DNA from: QHWT01 sp963755695
GTDB taxonomy: Bacteria > Acidobacteriota > Vicinamibacteria > Vicinamibacterales > 2-12-FULL-66-21
Assembly (NCBI GenBank): GCA_963755695.1
Contig: CAVWLB010000001.1
Coordinates: 62,001 to 126,000 of the forward strand
DNA length: 64,000 nucleotides
Direction: 5' to 3'
Position 1 is the first letter of the stretch, and the number at the start of each line of letters is the position of its first letter. The notes beneath the pieces were generated by a model, which saw only the letters and a list, made by a program, of their open reading frames with translations, was not told the origin of the DNA and ran no database searches. The translations under genes were made by a program, and so were the position numbers. This document shows positions 36,097 to 46,068 of this stretch, one piece after another.

Positions 36097-36462
36097 ATGG
36101 CCTCCCGCCGTATGACTACCGACCCCAAGCCGAGCGACCTGGTCCAGGGCACCCTCCACATGCTCATCCTGAAAACGCTGGCACTCGAGCCGATGCACGG
36201 CTACGGCCTCGGCGTCCGGCTGGAGCAGATCAGCCGGGGCGTCTTCCGGGTGAACGCGGGATCGCTCTTCCCGGCGTTGCGGCGGCTCGAGCGCGACGGG
36301 CTGATCGACGGCGAGTGGCAGACGACGGAAAACAACCGGCGCGCGAAGTACGACCGTCTCACCCCGGCGGGCCGTGCCACGCTCAAGCGGGAAACGCGTG
36401 ACTGGGAGGTACAGACCAAGGCGATCGCCCGGATTCTCGAGGCGTCCCTCGGAGAATTGTGA
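36097..36462 (+). CDS. PadR-family transcriptional regulator
   Basis: A 121-aa winged-helix repressor: DLVQGTLHMLILKTLALEPM, HGYGLGVRLEQ, GSLFPALRRLERDGLIDGEW and KYDRLTPAGRATL. The ATG at 36097 directly abuts the AGAGGAG site, while the ATG at 36112 (MTTDPKPSD) is 15 bases from it and matches the usual N-terminus of the family, so the start is uncertain. Its stop overlaps the start of the permease gene (TGATG). PadR-permease pairs are a hallmark of Acidobacteria; the ligand is usually unknown. Confidence 0.92.
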   Translation: MASRRMTTDPKPSDLVQGTLHMLILKTLALEPMHGYGLGVRLEQISRGVFRVNAGSLFPALRRLERDGLIDGEWQTTENNRRAKYDRLTPAGRATLKRETRDWEVQTKAIARILEASLGEL

Positions 36463-39152
36463 TGTCGATCCTGACGCGCTTCGCCGGGGGAGTGCGGGGC
36501 TTGTTCCGGGCCTCCCGCGTCGAAGCGGAATTGGAGGACGAGCTGCGCGAGTTTCTCGCCGCCGCTGTCGAAGAACAGATGCGAGCGGGGTTGACGCGGG
36601 CGGAGGCGGTTCGCGCCGCGCGCGTTCAGCTGGGCAGCATCGAGGCGGTGAAAGATGGCGTTCGTGACGTTGGCTGGGAATCGATACTCGATGGTTGCTG
36701 GCGCGACGTGCAGTACGGCGCCCGCATGCTGCGCCGTACGCCTGGATTCACCGTTGTCGTCGTGCTGCTGCTGGCGCTGGGCATCGCCGCGAACACGGCG
36801 GTGTTCAGCGTGCTCAACACGCTGATGCTGCGCGATCTGCCGGTCGAGCAGCCCGAACGACTGGTGGAGCTCGCGTGGCAGTACCCTGGCGACCCGCGGA
36901 GGAATTTCTTCACCTCGAGTGTGTACGAGCATTTTCGCGATCACAACCACGTGTTCTCGGATCTGATCGGCGTGTCGCCCGCGCGCTTCCAGCTGACGCG
37001 AGACGGTCGTGATGTCGAGACCCTGGAGGGCCAATACGTCACCGGAACGTTTTTCTCCGCACTCGGTGTGCAGCCGGCGATCGGGCGGCTGATTGCACCC
37101 GAGGACGATCGGGTCGCGGCGCCTGGCGCCGGCGTCGCGGTCATCAGTTGGCCCTACTGGCAGCGACAATTCAATCTGGATCGCGCGGTGCTGGGTAGCC
37201 GGATCGTGCTGTCCGGTGTCGAGGCAACGGTGATTGGCGTCACACCGCCCGCGTTCTTCGGCCTTCAGGTCGGGTCGTCGGCGGACGTGTGGCTGCCGGC
37301 GTCGATGGCGACGCTCGTGCCAGGACCGACTCGCACGACCCGCGATCGACCTCCTTTCCAGCTGATGGCCCGCTTGAAAGACGGCGTGTCGATCGAGCAA
37401 GCGAGCGCGGAAATGCGGGTACTGGATCGGATGAGACTCGACGCGCTCGAGAAGGCGAGCCACGACCCGCAATGGCGTCACGCGATCATCCAGCTTCTGT
37501 CCGCGCGCGCGGGTTTCTCTCAACTGCGGGATCTGTTTGCCCAGCCGCTGATTGCCCTGATGGCGGTCGTCGGTCTGATGCTGCTCATCGCGTGTACGAA
37601 TGTCGCTGGTCTGCTGCTGGCCCGCGCGGCGTCGCGGCGGCACGAGATGGCGGTGCGCGTCGCCATCGGCGCAGGCCGCGCCCGCATCGTCCGGCAGATG
37701 CTGACCGAGTCGCTGCTCCTGTCCGTCGCCGCGAGCGTGATTGGCATCGTGCTGGCGTATTTCGCGGCCGACGCGCTCGCGCGGCTGCTGCCCATCGACG
37801 CGAGATGGCTTGCGCATCAATCCGTAGATCTCCGCGTTCGGCCCGATGCCGGCGTGCTGCTATTCACGGCCGGAATCGGACTCGTCACCGGGCTGCTGTT
37901 TGGCACCGCGCCCGCGTGGAGTGCTTTCGCAGCCGCTGTCGCATCAGGTCTGCGGGAAACGGGGAGCAGTGGCGATACGAAATCGCGTCGACGCGCCGGA
38001 AGAAGTCTCGTCATCGCGCAAGTGGCGCTGTCGGTCGCGCTGTTGTCGGCCGCAGCGCTTTTCGTGCGACATCTGTCGAACCTCCGCAACGTCGATTCCG
38101 GATTTCGTCGCGACTCGGTGTTGTTGGTGAACCTCGCTCCAGCGGGTACTCCTGATCAGCGAGCTGAGCGTTCGGTTCGGTACCGGGAACTTCTGGATCG
38201 GCTCGAGGCCATTCCCGGAGTCCGTTCCGCCGCGTTGGCCGGGGTCACACCGATCGAAGGTCCGGCAGCGAGCCGCTTCGTGGAGGTCGAAGGACACCAG
38301 GAGAAACCGGGAGAACGCCGGCGTGTGATGCTCAACTGGATCGCCCCGAGGTATTTCGAGACGCTTGGGACGCCGCTGATTTCTGGTCGCGACTTCCAGT
38401 TCGACGACGAACGGCATCCGCGCGTGGCGATTGTGAATGTCGCCACGGCGCGGTATTACTTCGGTGATCGCAGTCCGTTGGAAAAGCACTTCATGTTCGA
38501 AGGAGAGACTACCCGATACGAGATCGTCGGCGTGGTGGCGGACGCGAAATACGAGGACCTCCACCAGCCGGCGCCCCGCACGATTTACCTGCACGCCTTT
38601 CAGGAGCACGGGACCGCCAATGAAATTGCGCTACGGACGAACGTAAGCCCGAACTCGGTCGCGGGCGACGTGCGGCGGGTGGTGCGCGACACGTTGAAGG
38701 CCGTTTCTGTGACCCGGGTCACCACGCTGGCCGAACAGGTCGACAGGTCCATTATTCCGGAACGGCTCCTGACGACGCTCGCGGTCGTCTTCGGAGGCTT
38801 GGGGGCCCTGCTCACAGCGATTGGCCTGTATGGTCTCCTCGCCTACACGATCGCGCGCCGAGTCAACGAGATCGGCGTCCGCATCGCGCTTGGGGCAACC
38901 GAACGCGATGTGATCGGCATGGGACTAGTGGACGCGCTCCGCCTGGTCGGCGGCGGTTTGGTGGTGGGCGCGCCGCTCGCCATCTGGACGAGAAAATTGG
39001 CGGGAACGGTCATCCAGACGCTCCCTGTGCAGTCCACGTTGCCGATCCTCTCTGCCATGGTCGCGATGGTCATCGTCGCGCTCATTGCCGCGTATATGCC
39101 GGCCCGACGGGCGGCCCGCATCCACCCTATGAAAGCCCTGCGTCATTCATAG
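36462..39152 (+). CDS. ADOP/MacB-like ABC transporter permease
   Basis: The ATG at 36462 overlaps the padR stop and has GGAGAA upstream. The product of about 896 aa has the ADOP prefix domain (VEAELEDELREFLAAAVEEQ, LTRAEAVRAARVQLGS). Next comes TM1 (GFTVVVVLLLALGIAANTAV), a MacB periplasmic core, an FtsX core, a second periplasmic core, and a second FtsX core ending in ARRAARIHPMKALRHS. No ATPase domain is present and no ATPase gene is near. These proteins are thought to act in extrusion or mechanotransmission at the envelope. Confidence 0.92.
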   Translation: MSILTRFAGGVRGLFRASRVEAELEDELREFLAAAVEEQMRAGLTRAEAVRAARVQLGSIEAVKDGVRDVGWESILDGCWRDVQYGARMLRRTPGFTVVVVLLLALGIAANTAVFSVLNTLMLRDLPVEQPERLVELAWQYPGDPRRNFFTSSVYEHFRDHNHVFSDLIGVSPARFQLTRDGRDVETLEGQYVTGTFFSALGVQPAIGRLIAPEDDRVAAPGAGVAVISWPYWQRQFNLDRAVLGSRIVLSGVEATVIGVTPPAFFGLQVGSSADVWLPASMATLVPGPTRTTRDRPPFQLMARLKDGVSIEQASAEMRVLDRMRLDALEKASHDPQWRHAIIQLLSARAGFSQLRDLFAQPLIALMAVVGLMLLIACTNVAGLLLARAASRRHEMAVRVAIGAGRARIVRQMLTESLLLSVAASVIGIVLAYFAADALARLLPIDARWLAHQSVDLRVRPDAGVLLFTAGIGLVTGLLFGTAPAWSAFAAAVASGLRETGSSGDTKSRRRAGRSLVIAQVALSVALLSAAALFVRHLSNLRNVDSGFRRDSVLLVNLAPAGTPDQRAERSVRYRELLDRLEAIPGVRSAALAGVTPIEGPAASRFVEVEGHQEKPGERRRVMLNWIAPRYFETLGTPLISGRDFQFDDERHPRVAIVNVATARYYFGDRSPLEKHFMFEGETTRYEIVGVVADAKYEDLHQPAPRTIYLHAFQEHGTANEIALRTNVSPNSVAGDVRRVVRDTLKAVSVTRVTTLAEQVDRSIIPERLLTTLAVVFGGLGALLTAIGLYGLLAYTIARRVNEIGVRIALGATERDVIGMGLVDALRLVGGGLVVGAPLAIWTRKLAGTVIQTLPVQSTLPILSAMVAMVIVALIAAYMPARRAARIHPMKALRHS

Positions 39153-39489
39153 CGGCGGAGCACTGTTCCTTCTCAGGAGAGAACCGCGCCCCGACCGTAA
39201 TCACAACGGGGTGCGCCTGCACTCGGATCGTCGTCGGATCGACGCGCCATTGCTTCACAGCATTGATCGTTGACTGTGTCAGCCATGGAATTGGACTTGA
39301 CCATCCTGGTTCGGTGGCGAGTCACGCCGTTTTTGGCTGATTCGGAGCCGCAAGACACCAATGGCCGGATCGGTTCGTCTAACGGAGATGACGACGGCAT
39401 GCTGGTGACCTGCGGCGGCCCAGTGCGATGCTTGGGTCAACGGCCCGGATCTCTGGCAGTGTCAGGCGTCGCCAAAAGGAGAATCCCCG
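39153..39489. other. Intergenic region between two permease genes
   Basis: About 340 bases without a convincing gene. Open frames here have no ribosome site. The second permease gene has its own strong ribosome site at the right end, so it may have its own promoter in this stretch. Confidence 0.4.
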
Positions 39490-41955
39490 ATGCGGCTCAC
39501 GCGATGGCTCGAAGACCTGCGGACTGATGTGCGCGTGGCAGTGCGGCAGTTGATCTCGGCCCCGGGTTTCACGGTGGTGGCGGCACTCAGCCTCGCGCTC
39601 GGCATCGGGGTCAACAGCGCGATCTTTTCGCTGGCCGACGCCGCGCTCATGCGGCCGCTGCCATTTGGCCAGCCCGAACGGCTCGTGATGCTGTGGGAGC
39701 GCACCCCCACGTCGCCAAAGACCGGCGTCTCGCCGCTGAACATGCGCGACTGGAATCTGCAAAGCCGGTCGTTCGAGGGTCTCGCCTACGTCCAACGCGG
39801 CATGGGCGGCGGGCCGCTGCTGACCGCACCTGACGGGTCGATCGAATCGGCGGAGCGTCAGAGCACCAGCGCCAATTTCTTCGACGTCCTCAAGGTGGCG
39901 CCGATTATCGGCCGCACCTTCAAGCCCGACGACGACGGCCCGTCGCCGCGCGTCGTGCTGCTCGGTGAAGCCGTATGGCGGCGGCGATTCAGCGCCGATC
40001 CTTCGATTCTGGGGCGTCATGTACGTTTGAATGGCCAACCGTATAGCGTCGTCGGCGTAGTCCCCGATGAGGTGCAGTTCTCGCGGCCGGCCGAGATCTG
40101 GACCCTATCGGGTCGCTTTCCGGACATCCCCGGGCTCCGCGCCATCCGCGCTTTCGACGTCGTCGCGCGCCTGAAACCAGGTGTGACCATGGAAGCGGCG
40201 CAGGCCGAACTGCACACGATTGCCGACCGGCTCGCGCGCGAGTATCCCGAAGCGAACAAGGGGACCGGCGTCCTCGTCGAACCAATTCGTGCCGGCATCG
40301 TCGGGAGCGACCTGGCGACGACCTCGGTGTTCCTGCTGGGCGTGGTGGGCTTGGTGCTGCTGCTGTGCAGCTCGAACGTCGCGAATCTGTTGCTCGCGCG
40401 CGCGACCGCGCGCGCCCGTGAGATTGCCGTGCGGTCCGCGCTCGGCGCCGAGCGCGGACGCATCATGACGCAACTGCTCACGGAGAGCCTCGTGCTCGCG
40501 GTGTTTGGCGGTTTGCTGGGCATCGGGGTCGGCGCCGCGATTCTCCGGGCCGCGCCAGCACTCATTCCGCCGGGTCTCTTGCCGGCCGCGGTGTCGCCCG
40601 CGTTCGACCTGCGCGTGGTGCTGTTCGGTCTGGTAGCAGCGCTGGTTGTCGGCGTGGTGTTTGGGGTGGTCCCCGCGTGGCACGCGACCGGGACGTCGCT
40701 CGCCAACGTGTTGGTTTCAGAGAGTCGGTCCACGACATCGATAGGTGGAGGCCTTCGCGGCCTGCTGGTGTCGGGCGAAGTGGCGGCCGCGGTCGTACTC
40801 CTATGCGGTGCCGGACTGCTGCTCCAGACGGTGCTGACGCTGGTCAGCGGCGACCCCGGCTATCGCGCGAGCAGCGAATCGGTCCTCACGCTCGATTTCA
40901 GCGTACGCACGGGCCAGAACTCTCGTTATCCGACTGAGGAAGCCGTCACCGAGTTCTACGACGCGGTGGGTCGCCAGGTCAGCGCGTTGCCCGAAGTGCG
41001 CCGCGTCGGCTGGGCGTCCAGCCTGCCGTATGGCACGAGCGAGCTCGGACGATGGGCGTTCGAGATCGTTGGTGATCCGCAAGTCGAGGCGCGCGATCGA
41101 CCGACCGCGGAGTACACGACCGCCGATGCTGGATATTTCAGGACGCTCGATCTGTCGATCGTGAGAGGGCGCGGTTTCGACGATCGCGACACGCTGCGCA
41201 GCGTGCCCGTGTGTCTCGTCGACGAAGCGGTCGTGCGCCGGCACTTCAAGAACCGCAACCCGATCGGGGCGCGGCTTTCGCTGACGCGGCCGCCCAACGG
41301 GCCGACCGAGATCCGCGAGATCGTCGGTGTGGCGCGGCAAACCATGGGCGAGCCCGATGCGCCCGATGAGCTGCTCCAGGTCTACGTTCCGCTGGCGCAG
41401 TTTCCGACCGGCGACGTCTACATGGTGGTGCAGCCTTCGGTCGGCGCGGCCGAGAGACTGACGCCGCTCGTGCGGCGCGTCGTCGCGCGAATCGATCCCG
41501 ATGTGCCGGTGCGACGCGATCGGACGCTCGAAAGGCTGGCGATCGAGTCGACCGCCGGCTATCGTTTTCGCGCGAAGATGGTCGGAACGTTCGCGGCGCT
41601 GGCCCTCGCGCTGGCAATGGTCGGCGTCTTCGGCGTGCTCGCGTACACGGTTCAGCAACGGCGCCGCGAGATTGGCGTCCGCATCGCGCTCGGCGCCACC
41701 AGTGCCCGCGTGATGTGGCTCGTGTTTCGAGACGCTGGCTGGATGATCGCAACGGGGGCCGTCGCCGGCGTCGTGTTGGCGGGCTTGTCGGGACATCTGA
41801 TCGCGACATTCCTCGTTGGCGTCGATCCGCTCGACCCGCTGACCTTCGCAAGCGTGCCCGTCGTGATCCTGCTCACCGCGTTCGTCGCCGCTGCCGCGCC
41901 CGCCTGGCGCGCCAGCCGCATCAATCCCGTCGAGGCGTTTCGTCACGACGGGTGA
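39490..41955 (+). CDS. Second ADOP/MacB-like ABC transporter permease
   Basis: ATG 39490 follows AAAGGAGAA. The 821-aa product lacks the long prefix domain and starts with MRLTRWLEDLRTDVRVAVRQ, then TM1 (VVAALSLALGIGVNSAIF), MacB core, FtsX helices (FLLGVVGLVLLLCSSNVANL), a second core and the tail ASRINPVEAFRHDG. It shares the layout but not close sequence identity with the permease before it. No ATPase partner is adjacent. It may be a stand-alone ADOP protein or pair with an ATPase elsewhere. Confidence 0.92.
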   Translation: MRLTRWLEDLRTDVRVAVRQLISAPGFTVVAALSLALGIGVNSAIFSLADAALMRPLPFGQPERLVMLWERTPTSPKTGVSPLNMRDWNLQSRSFEGLAYVQRGMGGGPLLTAPDGSIESAERQSTSANFFDVLKVAPIIGRTFKPDDDGPSPRVVLLGEAVWRRRFSADPSILGRHVRLNGQPYSVVGVVPDEVQFSRPAEIWTLSGRFPDIPGLRAIRAFDVVARLKPGVTMEAAQAELHTIADRLAREYPEANKGTGVLVEPIRAGIVGSDLATTSVFLLGVVGLVLLLCSSNVANLLLARATARAREIAVRSALGAERGRIMTQLLTESLVLAVFGGLLGIGVGAAILRAAPALIPPGLLPAAVSPAFDLRVVLFGLVAALVVGVVFGVVPAWHATGTSLANVLVSESRSTTSIGGGLRGLLVSGEVAAAVVLLCGAGLLLQTVLTLVSGDPGYRASSESVLTLDFSVRTGQNSRYPTEEAVTEFYDAVGRQVSALPEVRRVGWASSLPYGTSELGRWAFEIVGDPQVEARDRPTAEYTTADAGYFRTLDLSIVRGRGFDDRDTLRSVPVCLVDEAVVRRHFKNRNPIGARLSLTRPPNGPTEIREIVGVARQTMGEPDAPDELLQVYVPLAQFPTGDVYMVVQPSVGAAERLTPLVRRVVARIDPDVPVRRDRTLERLAIESTAGYRFRAKMVGTFAALALALAMVGVFGVLAYTVQQRRREIGVRIALGATSARVMWLVFRDAGWMIATGAVAGVVLAGLSGHLIATFLVGVDPLDPLTFASVPVVILLTAFVAAAAPAWRASRINPVEAFRHDG

Positions 41956-41999
41956 GTCGCTGACGACGCGGACCCGACAACCGGAAGAGCGAGGTGCGG

Positions 42000-42180
42000 A
42001 TCAGGGTACTCAGCGACCCGGTCGCACCAACACGGCGCGCGAGCCACTCGCAGATCGTGCCGCCACCGGCGCCGACGTCGAGACACCGCCAGCCTTCACG
42101 AACGCCGATCGTCTCGAGGCGCCGAAACGTGCCCGGATCGAGCGACCGCTCGAGCAACGCCAGCCGGCGGCGCCCTTGTC
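42000..42180 (-). pseudogene. Fragment of a SAM-dependent methyltransferase
   Basis: The frame reads RRRLALLERSLDPGTFRRLE, then GVREGWRCLDVGAGGGTICE and WLARRVGATGS. This is the N-terminal part of a methyltransferase with motif I intact. The rest of the domain and the true start are missing, so the gene is truncated at both ends. Confidence 0.55.
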
Positions 42181-42254
42181 CATCGCGTTATCCCAGGGGT
42201 ACGCCACTGGCGTCCCGCGCGTAATTCCAGTATTCCCGAGCCGCGGACCTTCGA

Positions 42255-44393
42255 CTACCGCAGGCAACCGTTGAAAAACCGCTCCACGCGTCCCCACGCG
42301 TCACGGAGAATGTGCGCGCGTTCGAAGTAGTGGAACTCGCCCGGGTACATCATGAACTCCACGTTCTTGCCGTGCTTCAGCAGCTCGTCGACGACGCGCA
42401 CCGACTCCACGTACGGGACGTTCACGTCCGCCGTTCCGTGCAGTACCAGCATTGGCCGTTCGACGTGGCCGAGTCGATCGACCACAGCGGATTCGCGGTA
42501 CAACTGCGGATTCGACGTCGGCGTCCCCATCCTCGAGATCACCCAGGCGCCGCCGGGATCCATGAACCAGGTGCGGTAGTCGCCAACGCCCGCGACGTCG
42601 ACGCCGCAGGCGTAGAGCGTCGGATGATCAGCCAGCGCGATCAGCGTGAAGTAGCCGCCGTAACTGAGGCCCCACACGCCAATCCGATCGCCATCGACAT
42701 ACGGCAGCGCTCGCAAGTACTCCGCAGCGGTCACCGCGTCGGTTGCATCCTTGCCACCGACATCCATGAGCACACCTTGCCGCCAGTCGCGACCGTAGCC
42801 GATGCTGCCCCGGTAGTCGGGCGCAAGCACGACATAGCCTTGCTGCAGCAGGTATTGGTGAAAGCTGTAGTAGACGGCGTAGTTGCGCTGCACGTGCCAG
42901 CCGTCATAGTTCTGGTTGATGCCGTCGCCGTGGATCCAGACGACCGCCGGATGTTTCTTCGAGCGATCCAGTCCGGGAGGCACGAACAGATAGGCGGGAA
43001 CCTGCTGGCCGTCCGGCGCTCGATAGTGAACCAGCTGCGGCGGCACCAGCGCGGAGCGATCGATCGACCCGGGCATGGAGTCGCTCAGACGCACCGGCGT
43101 GCGTGCACCAGTGGCTCCCGCGCCGATGAGAAAGAGATCCGCCGAGTGGTCCGGATCCGTATGCTGGTAGACGATCTGTTTACCGTCCGGCGCCCAGCGC
43201 GGCGCCATGTTGGTTCCGCGTCCGCTGGTCAGCTTCTCGATGCGGGCATTCGCCGGCCCGCCGCTCAGGGCGGCAATGGCGAGATGCCACGTGCCCGGGT
43301 TGTCGCCCTCGTTCGTCGTAAAGGCGATCCGTGACGCGTCGGGCGACCACGAGACGTCGCGCACCTCGTAGGCGCCCCTGGTAATCTGGGTGACTGCGCC
43401 ACCGGCGGCCGGTACCACATAGAGATGATCCCAGCCGTCTCGATCGCTGACGAACGCGATCGACTTGCCGTCGGGTGACGGGATCGGATCGGAGCTGACG
43501 TACCCGAGGCTCCAGAACTTGGGGTCCACTTCATGGCTGACGGTCTGCTCGCGGCCGCTCGCGAGATCCGAAACGAGGATGTCGCGCGTCCGGCTGTCGG
43601 CGCTCACGCGCTGCAGCACCAGCTTGGAGGCCTCGAGCCACGCCGCCGCCGTATCCCACCCGGGACTCGGAGGAAACGCCGTCACCGCGCCTCCAGCCGT
43701 CGAGATGATCGCCGGGACTGCGCGCAGGTGATCGACACGGGTATAGAGGATCTTCGCGCCCGAATAGGCGGGCGCTTCCTGCCGCGGCTCGACGGTGGTC
43801 TGGAGGAAGGCCATGCGCTGGCCGTCGGGTGACCAGGCTGGCGCGGAGATGACCTCCGGGCCGCGCGTCAGTTGCGTCTCGCGGCCATCCGCCAGCGAAC
43901 GGATCCACAGATCACCTTTCGTGCGCTGCCACGAGATGACGTTCGGACTGCCGCCCCTGACGAACGCGACGCGTGTGCCGTCGGGCGAGAGCGTCACTTC
44001 GTCCTCGGCATCGTCGGTGGTCCAGACGCGTGCGGGTTGTGAGGTGCCGTCGGGCCGCAGCTGCCACAGATCGCCGAGACGTATGAAATAGACGACGTGA
44101 CCATCCTGACTCCAGAACACGCTGTCGATGTGCGCCTCGTCAAACGTCGTCAACGGGCGCGGCGCTTCCGGTCGTCCATTCATGCCTCCGATCCACCAGA
44201 TGTTTCCCACACCGGCGCGTTCCCACACGAACACCATCTGCGTCGCGTCGGGAGACCAGGCCGGCAGACTCGGATGCTTGATGTCGATCAGCGACTCGAT
44301 GGTCAGCTTTCCGCCAGTCGGCGGACTCTGACCGGCTGGAGAGAGTGACGCCACCATGCACAGCACTACCGGAAGCATTAACAGCCGTCGCAT
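42255..44393 (-). CDS. S9-family prolyl oligopeptidase / dipeptidyl peptidase, exported
   Basis: The 712-aa product has a signal peptide (LMLPVVLCMVASLSPAG), an N-terminal beta-propeller with SPDG repeats (LPAWSPDATQMVFV, LSPDGTRVAFVR, PSPDGKSIAFVSD) and a C-terminal alpha/beta-hydrolase domain. The catalytic triad is visible: Ser in GVWGLSYGGYF, Asp in LHGTADVNVPY and His in YPGEFHYFERAH. It should cleave small peptides in the periplasm, most like DPP4 or acylaminoacyl peptidases. The next minus-strand gene ends 15 bases upstream, so the two may share a transcript. Confidence 0.92.
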   Translation of the reverse strand: MRRLLMLPVVLCMVASLSPAGQSPPTGGKLTIESLIDIKHPSLPAWSPDATQMVFVWERAGVGNIWWIGGMNGRPEAPRPLTTFDEAHIDSVFWSQDGHVVYFIRLGDLWQLRPDGTSQPARVWTTDDAEDEVTLSPDGTRVAFVRGGSPNVISWQRTKGDLWIRSLADGRETQLTRGPEVISAPAWSPDGQRMAFLQTTVEPRQEAPAYSGAKILYTRVDHLRAVPAIISTAGGAVTAFPPSPGWDTAAAWLEASKLVLQRVSADSRTRDILVSDLASGREQTVSHEVDPKFWSLGYVSSDPIPSPDGKSIAFVSDRDGWDHLYVVPAAGGAVTQITRGAYEVRDVSWSPDASRIAFTTNEGDNPGTWHLAIAALSGGPANARIEKLTSGRGTNMAPRWAPDGKQIVYQHTDPDHSADLFLIGAGATGARTPVRLSDSMPGSIDRSALVPPQLVHYRAPDGQQVPAYLFVPPGLDRSKKHPAVVWIHGDGINQNYDGWHVQRNYAVYYSFHQYLLQQGYVVLAPDYRGSIGYGRDWRQGVLMDVGGKDATDAVTAAEYLRALPYVDGDRIGVWGLSYGGYFTLIALADHPTLYACGVDVAGVGDYRTWFMDPGGAWVISRMGTPTSNPQLYRESAVVDRLGHVERPMLVLHGTADVNVPYVESVRVVDELLKHGKNVEFMMYPGEFHYFERAHILRDAWGRVERFFNGCLR

Positions 44394-44408
44394 CAGGGTC
44401 CGCCTTTT

Positions 44409-46068
44409 CTACTGCTGCGGCTCTCTTATGGTCAGCGCCTGATTCGCGTTGACGTCGCGCAGTTGCTGAACGGTTCCGCTCGGCCACCGCACCTCGATGG
44501 AACGTACGACCGTGGCGTCGCCCAGGCCAACCAGCAGGCGCTTATCGCTGGCCGACTGGTAACTGCCGGCCGTGGTTACCGTGAAAAACTGCGGCTGCGC
44601 TCCGTCAGTGGTCGTCCTCACCTGGGCGCCGAGGCCGTCACGGTTCGACCGCGTGCCAATCAACTGCAGCGCCAGCCAATGATTCCGATTGCCGACGTCA
44701 TTGCGGAGAATCGTGCCGCGCTGTCCCGACGTGCCGAGGGCGATGTCGACGTCGCCGTCGTTGTCGATGTCGCCAAACGCGGCTCCGCGGCCGGCCCAGG
44801 GATACCTCAACGCATCATCGCGGGCGACGGCGGCGAAGCGGCCCCGCTCATTGTGGAGCAACAGCGACGGCTGCCGGTACTTCAGGTGATCGGAGGTCAG
44901 CTCAATCGTGTCGAGCACGTGTCCCTGCGCGGCGAACAGATCCTTCCACCCGTCGTTGTCGTAGTCCACGAAGCGCGTGCCCCATCCCGAGAACAGCCGC
45001 GTCTCCTGGCCGACATTCGTCTCACCGGTCGTATACGTGAACGTGCCGTTGCCGTTGTTCCGGTAGATCGCGTAGGTCTCGTTCGACAGCGTCGTCACGA
45101 AGATGTCGGGCCGGCCGTCGTTGTCGTAGTCGCTGAAATCGGCGCCCATGCCGGCGAACGGCTTGCCGTCCAGCGTTCACCGCGACTCCGGCGGTCAGCG
45201 CGGATTCGGAGAAGGTGCCGTCGCGATTGTTGTGGAACAGGAAACACGGAATCGAGTCGTTCGCGACGAAGATGTCGGTCCAGCCGTCGCCATCGTAGTC
45301 CGCGACTGCCACGCCCAGCGCCTTTCCGGCGACGCGGTCGATGCCCGATGTCGTCGAAACGTCGGTAAACGTGCCGTCGCCGTTGTTGCGATACAACACG
45401 TTGGTCAGGGCCGGAAAGCTGGACGGATGGCAGGTACTCGCGATAGCCCGGCCGTCGCTCGCCACAGTACACGTTGCCCTGGAACGTCCATCGCAAGTAG
45501 CGGCAGACGAAAAGATCGAGCCGCCCATCGTTGTCGAAGTCCAAGAACCCCGCGCTGGAGCTCCAGCCGTCCGCCGCCACGCCGGCGCGCTTCGTGACAT
45601 CGCTGAAGGTGCCGTCGCCGTTGTTGTGGTACAGCACGTTGCCGCCGGTACTGCGTGACGATAGAGATCTTCGAATCCGTCGTTGTCGTAGTCGCCGACA
45701 GCGACGCCCATGCTGTAACCCGTACCCGGGACGTGCGCCTTCTCCGTGACGTCGGTAAACGTGCCGTTCCGGTTGTTGCGATACAGGCGGTTCCAGAACC
45801 GCGGATCCGATTTCTCCGGGCTGGCGTCCGGCGCCATCGGATCCTGCAGCTTCGCGCCGTTCGTGAAGAACACGTCGAGCCAGCCGTCGTTGTCGAAGTC
45901 GAGCAGCCCCACGCCACCGCCCATGGTTTCAATCAAATACTTGTTCGTCGTGGGGGAGTTCTCATGAACGAAGCCGACACCCAACGCCGCAGCGACGTCG
46001 GTGAACGATGGACCTGCCTCGGTCGTGAGGAGCAGCGACACGATGACGGCGCCCGCCTCCCACTTCAT
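44409..46068 (-). CDS. CRTAC1-family protein (FG-GAP/VCBS repeats plus ASPIC/UnbV domain), frameshifted
   Basis: Start ATG 46066-46068, with signal-like MKWEAGAVIVSLLLTTEAG. Repeats of the form DFDNDGWLDVF, DYDNDGFEDLY and DYDGDGWTDIF bind calcium in a beta-propeller; the end is an ASPIC/UnbV domain (LIGTRSNRDGLGAQV, VEVRWPSG-like SIEVRWPSGTVQQL). The sense changes frame several times. Removing four single bases restores one 552-codon frame: two in TATCGTCACGCAGTACCGG near 45655, one in GAGTACCTGCC near 45435, and one in GCTGGACGG near 45172. It overlaps the TPR gene by 4 bases, so it is the second gene of that operon. It is either a sequencing artefact or a young pseudogene. Confidence 0.8.

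Noticed and set aside
36201..37820. Minus-strand open frame of 539 codons
   Set aside because: It is antisense to padR and the permease, with Arg/His/Gln-rich shadow composition, and no ribosome site logic or motif.
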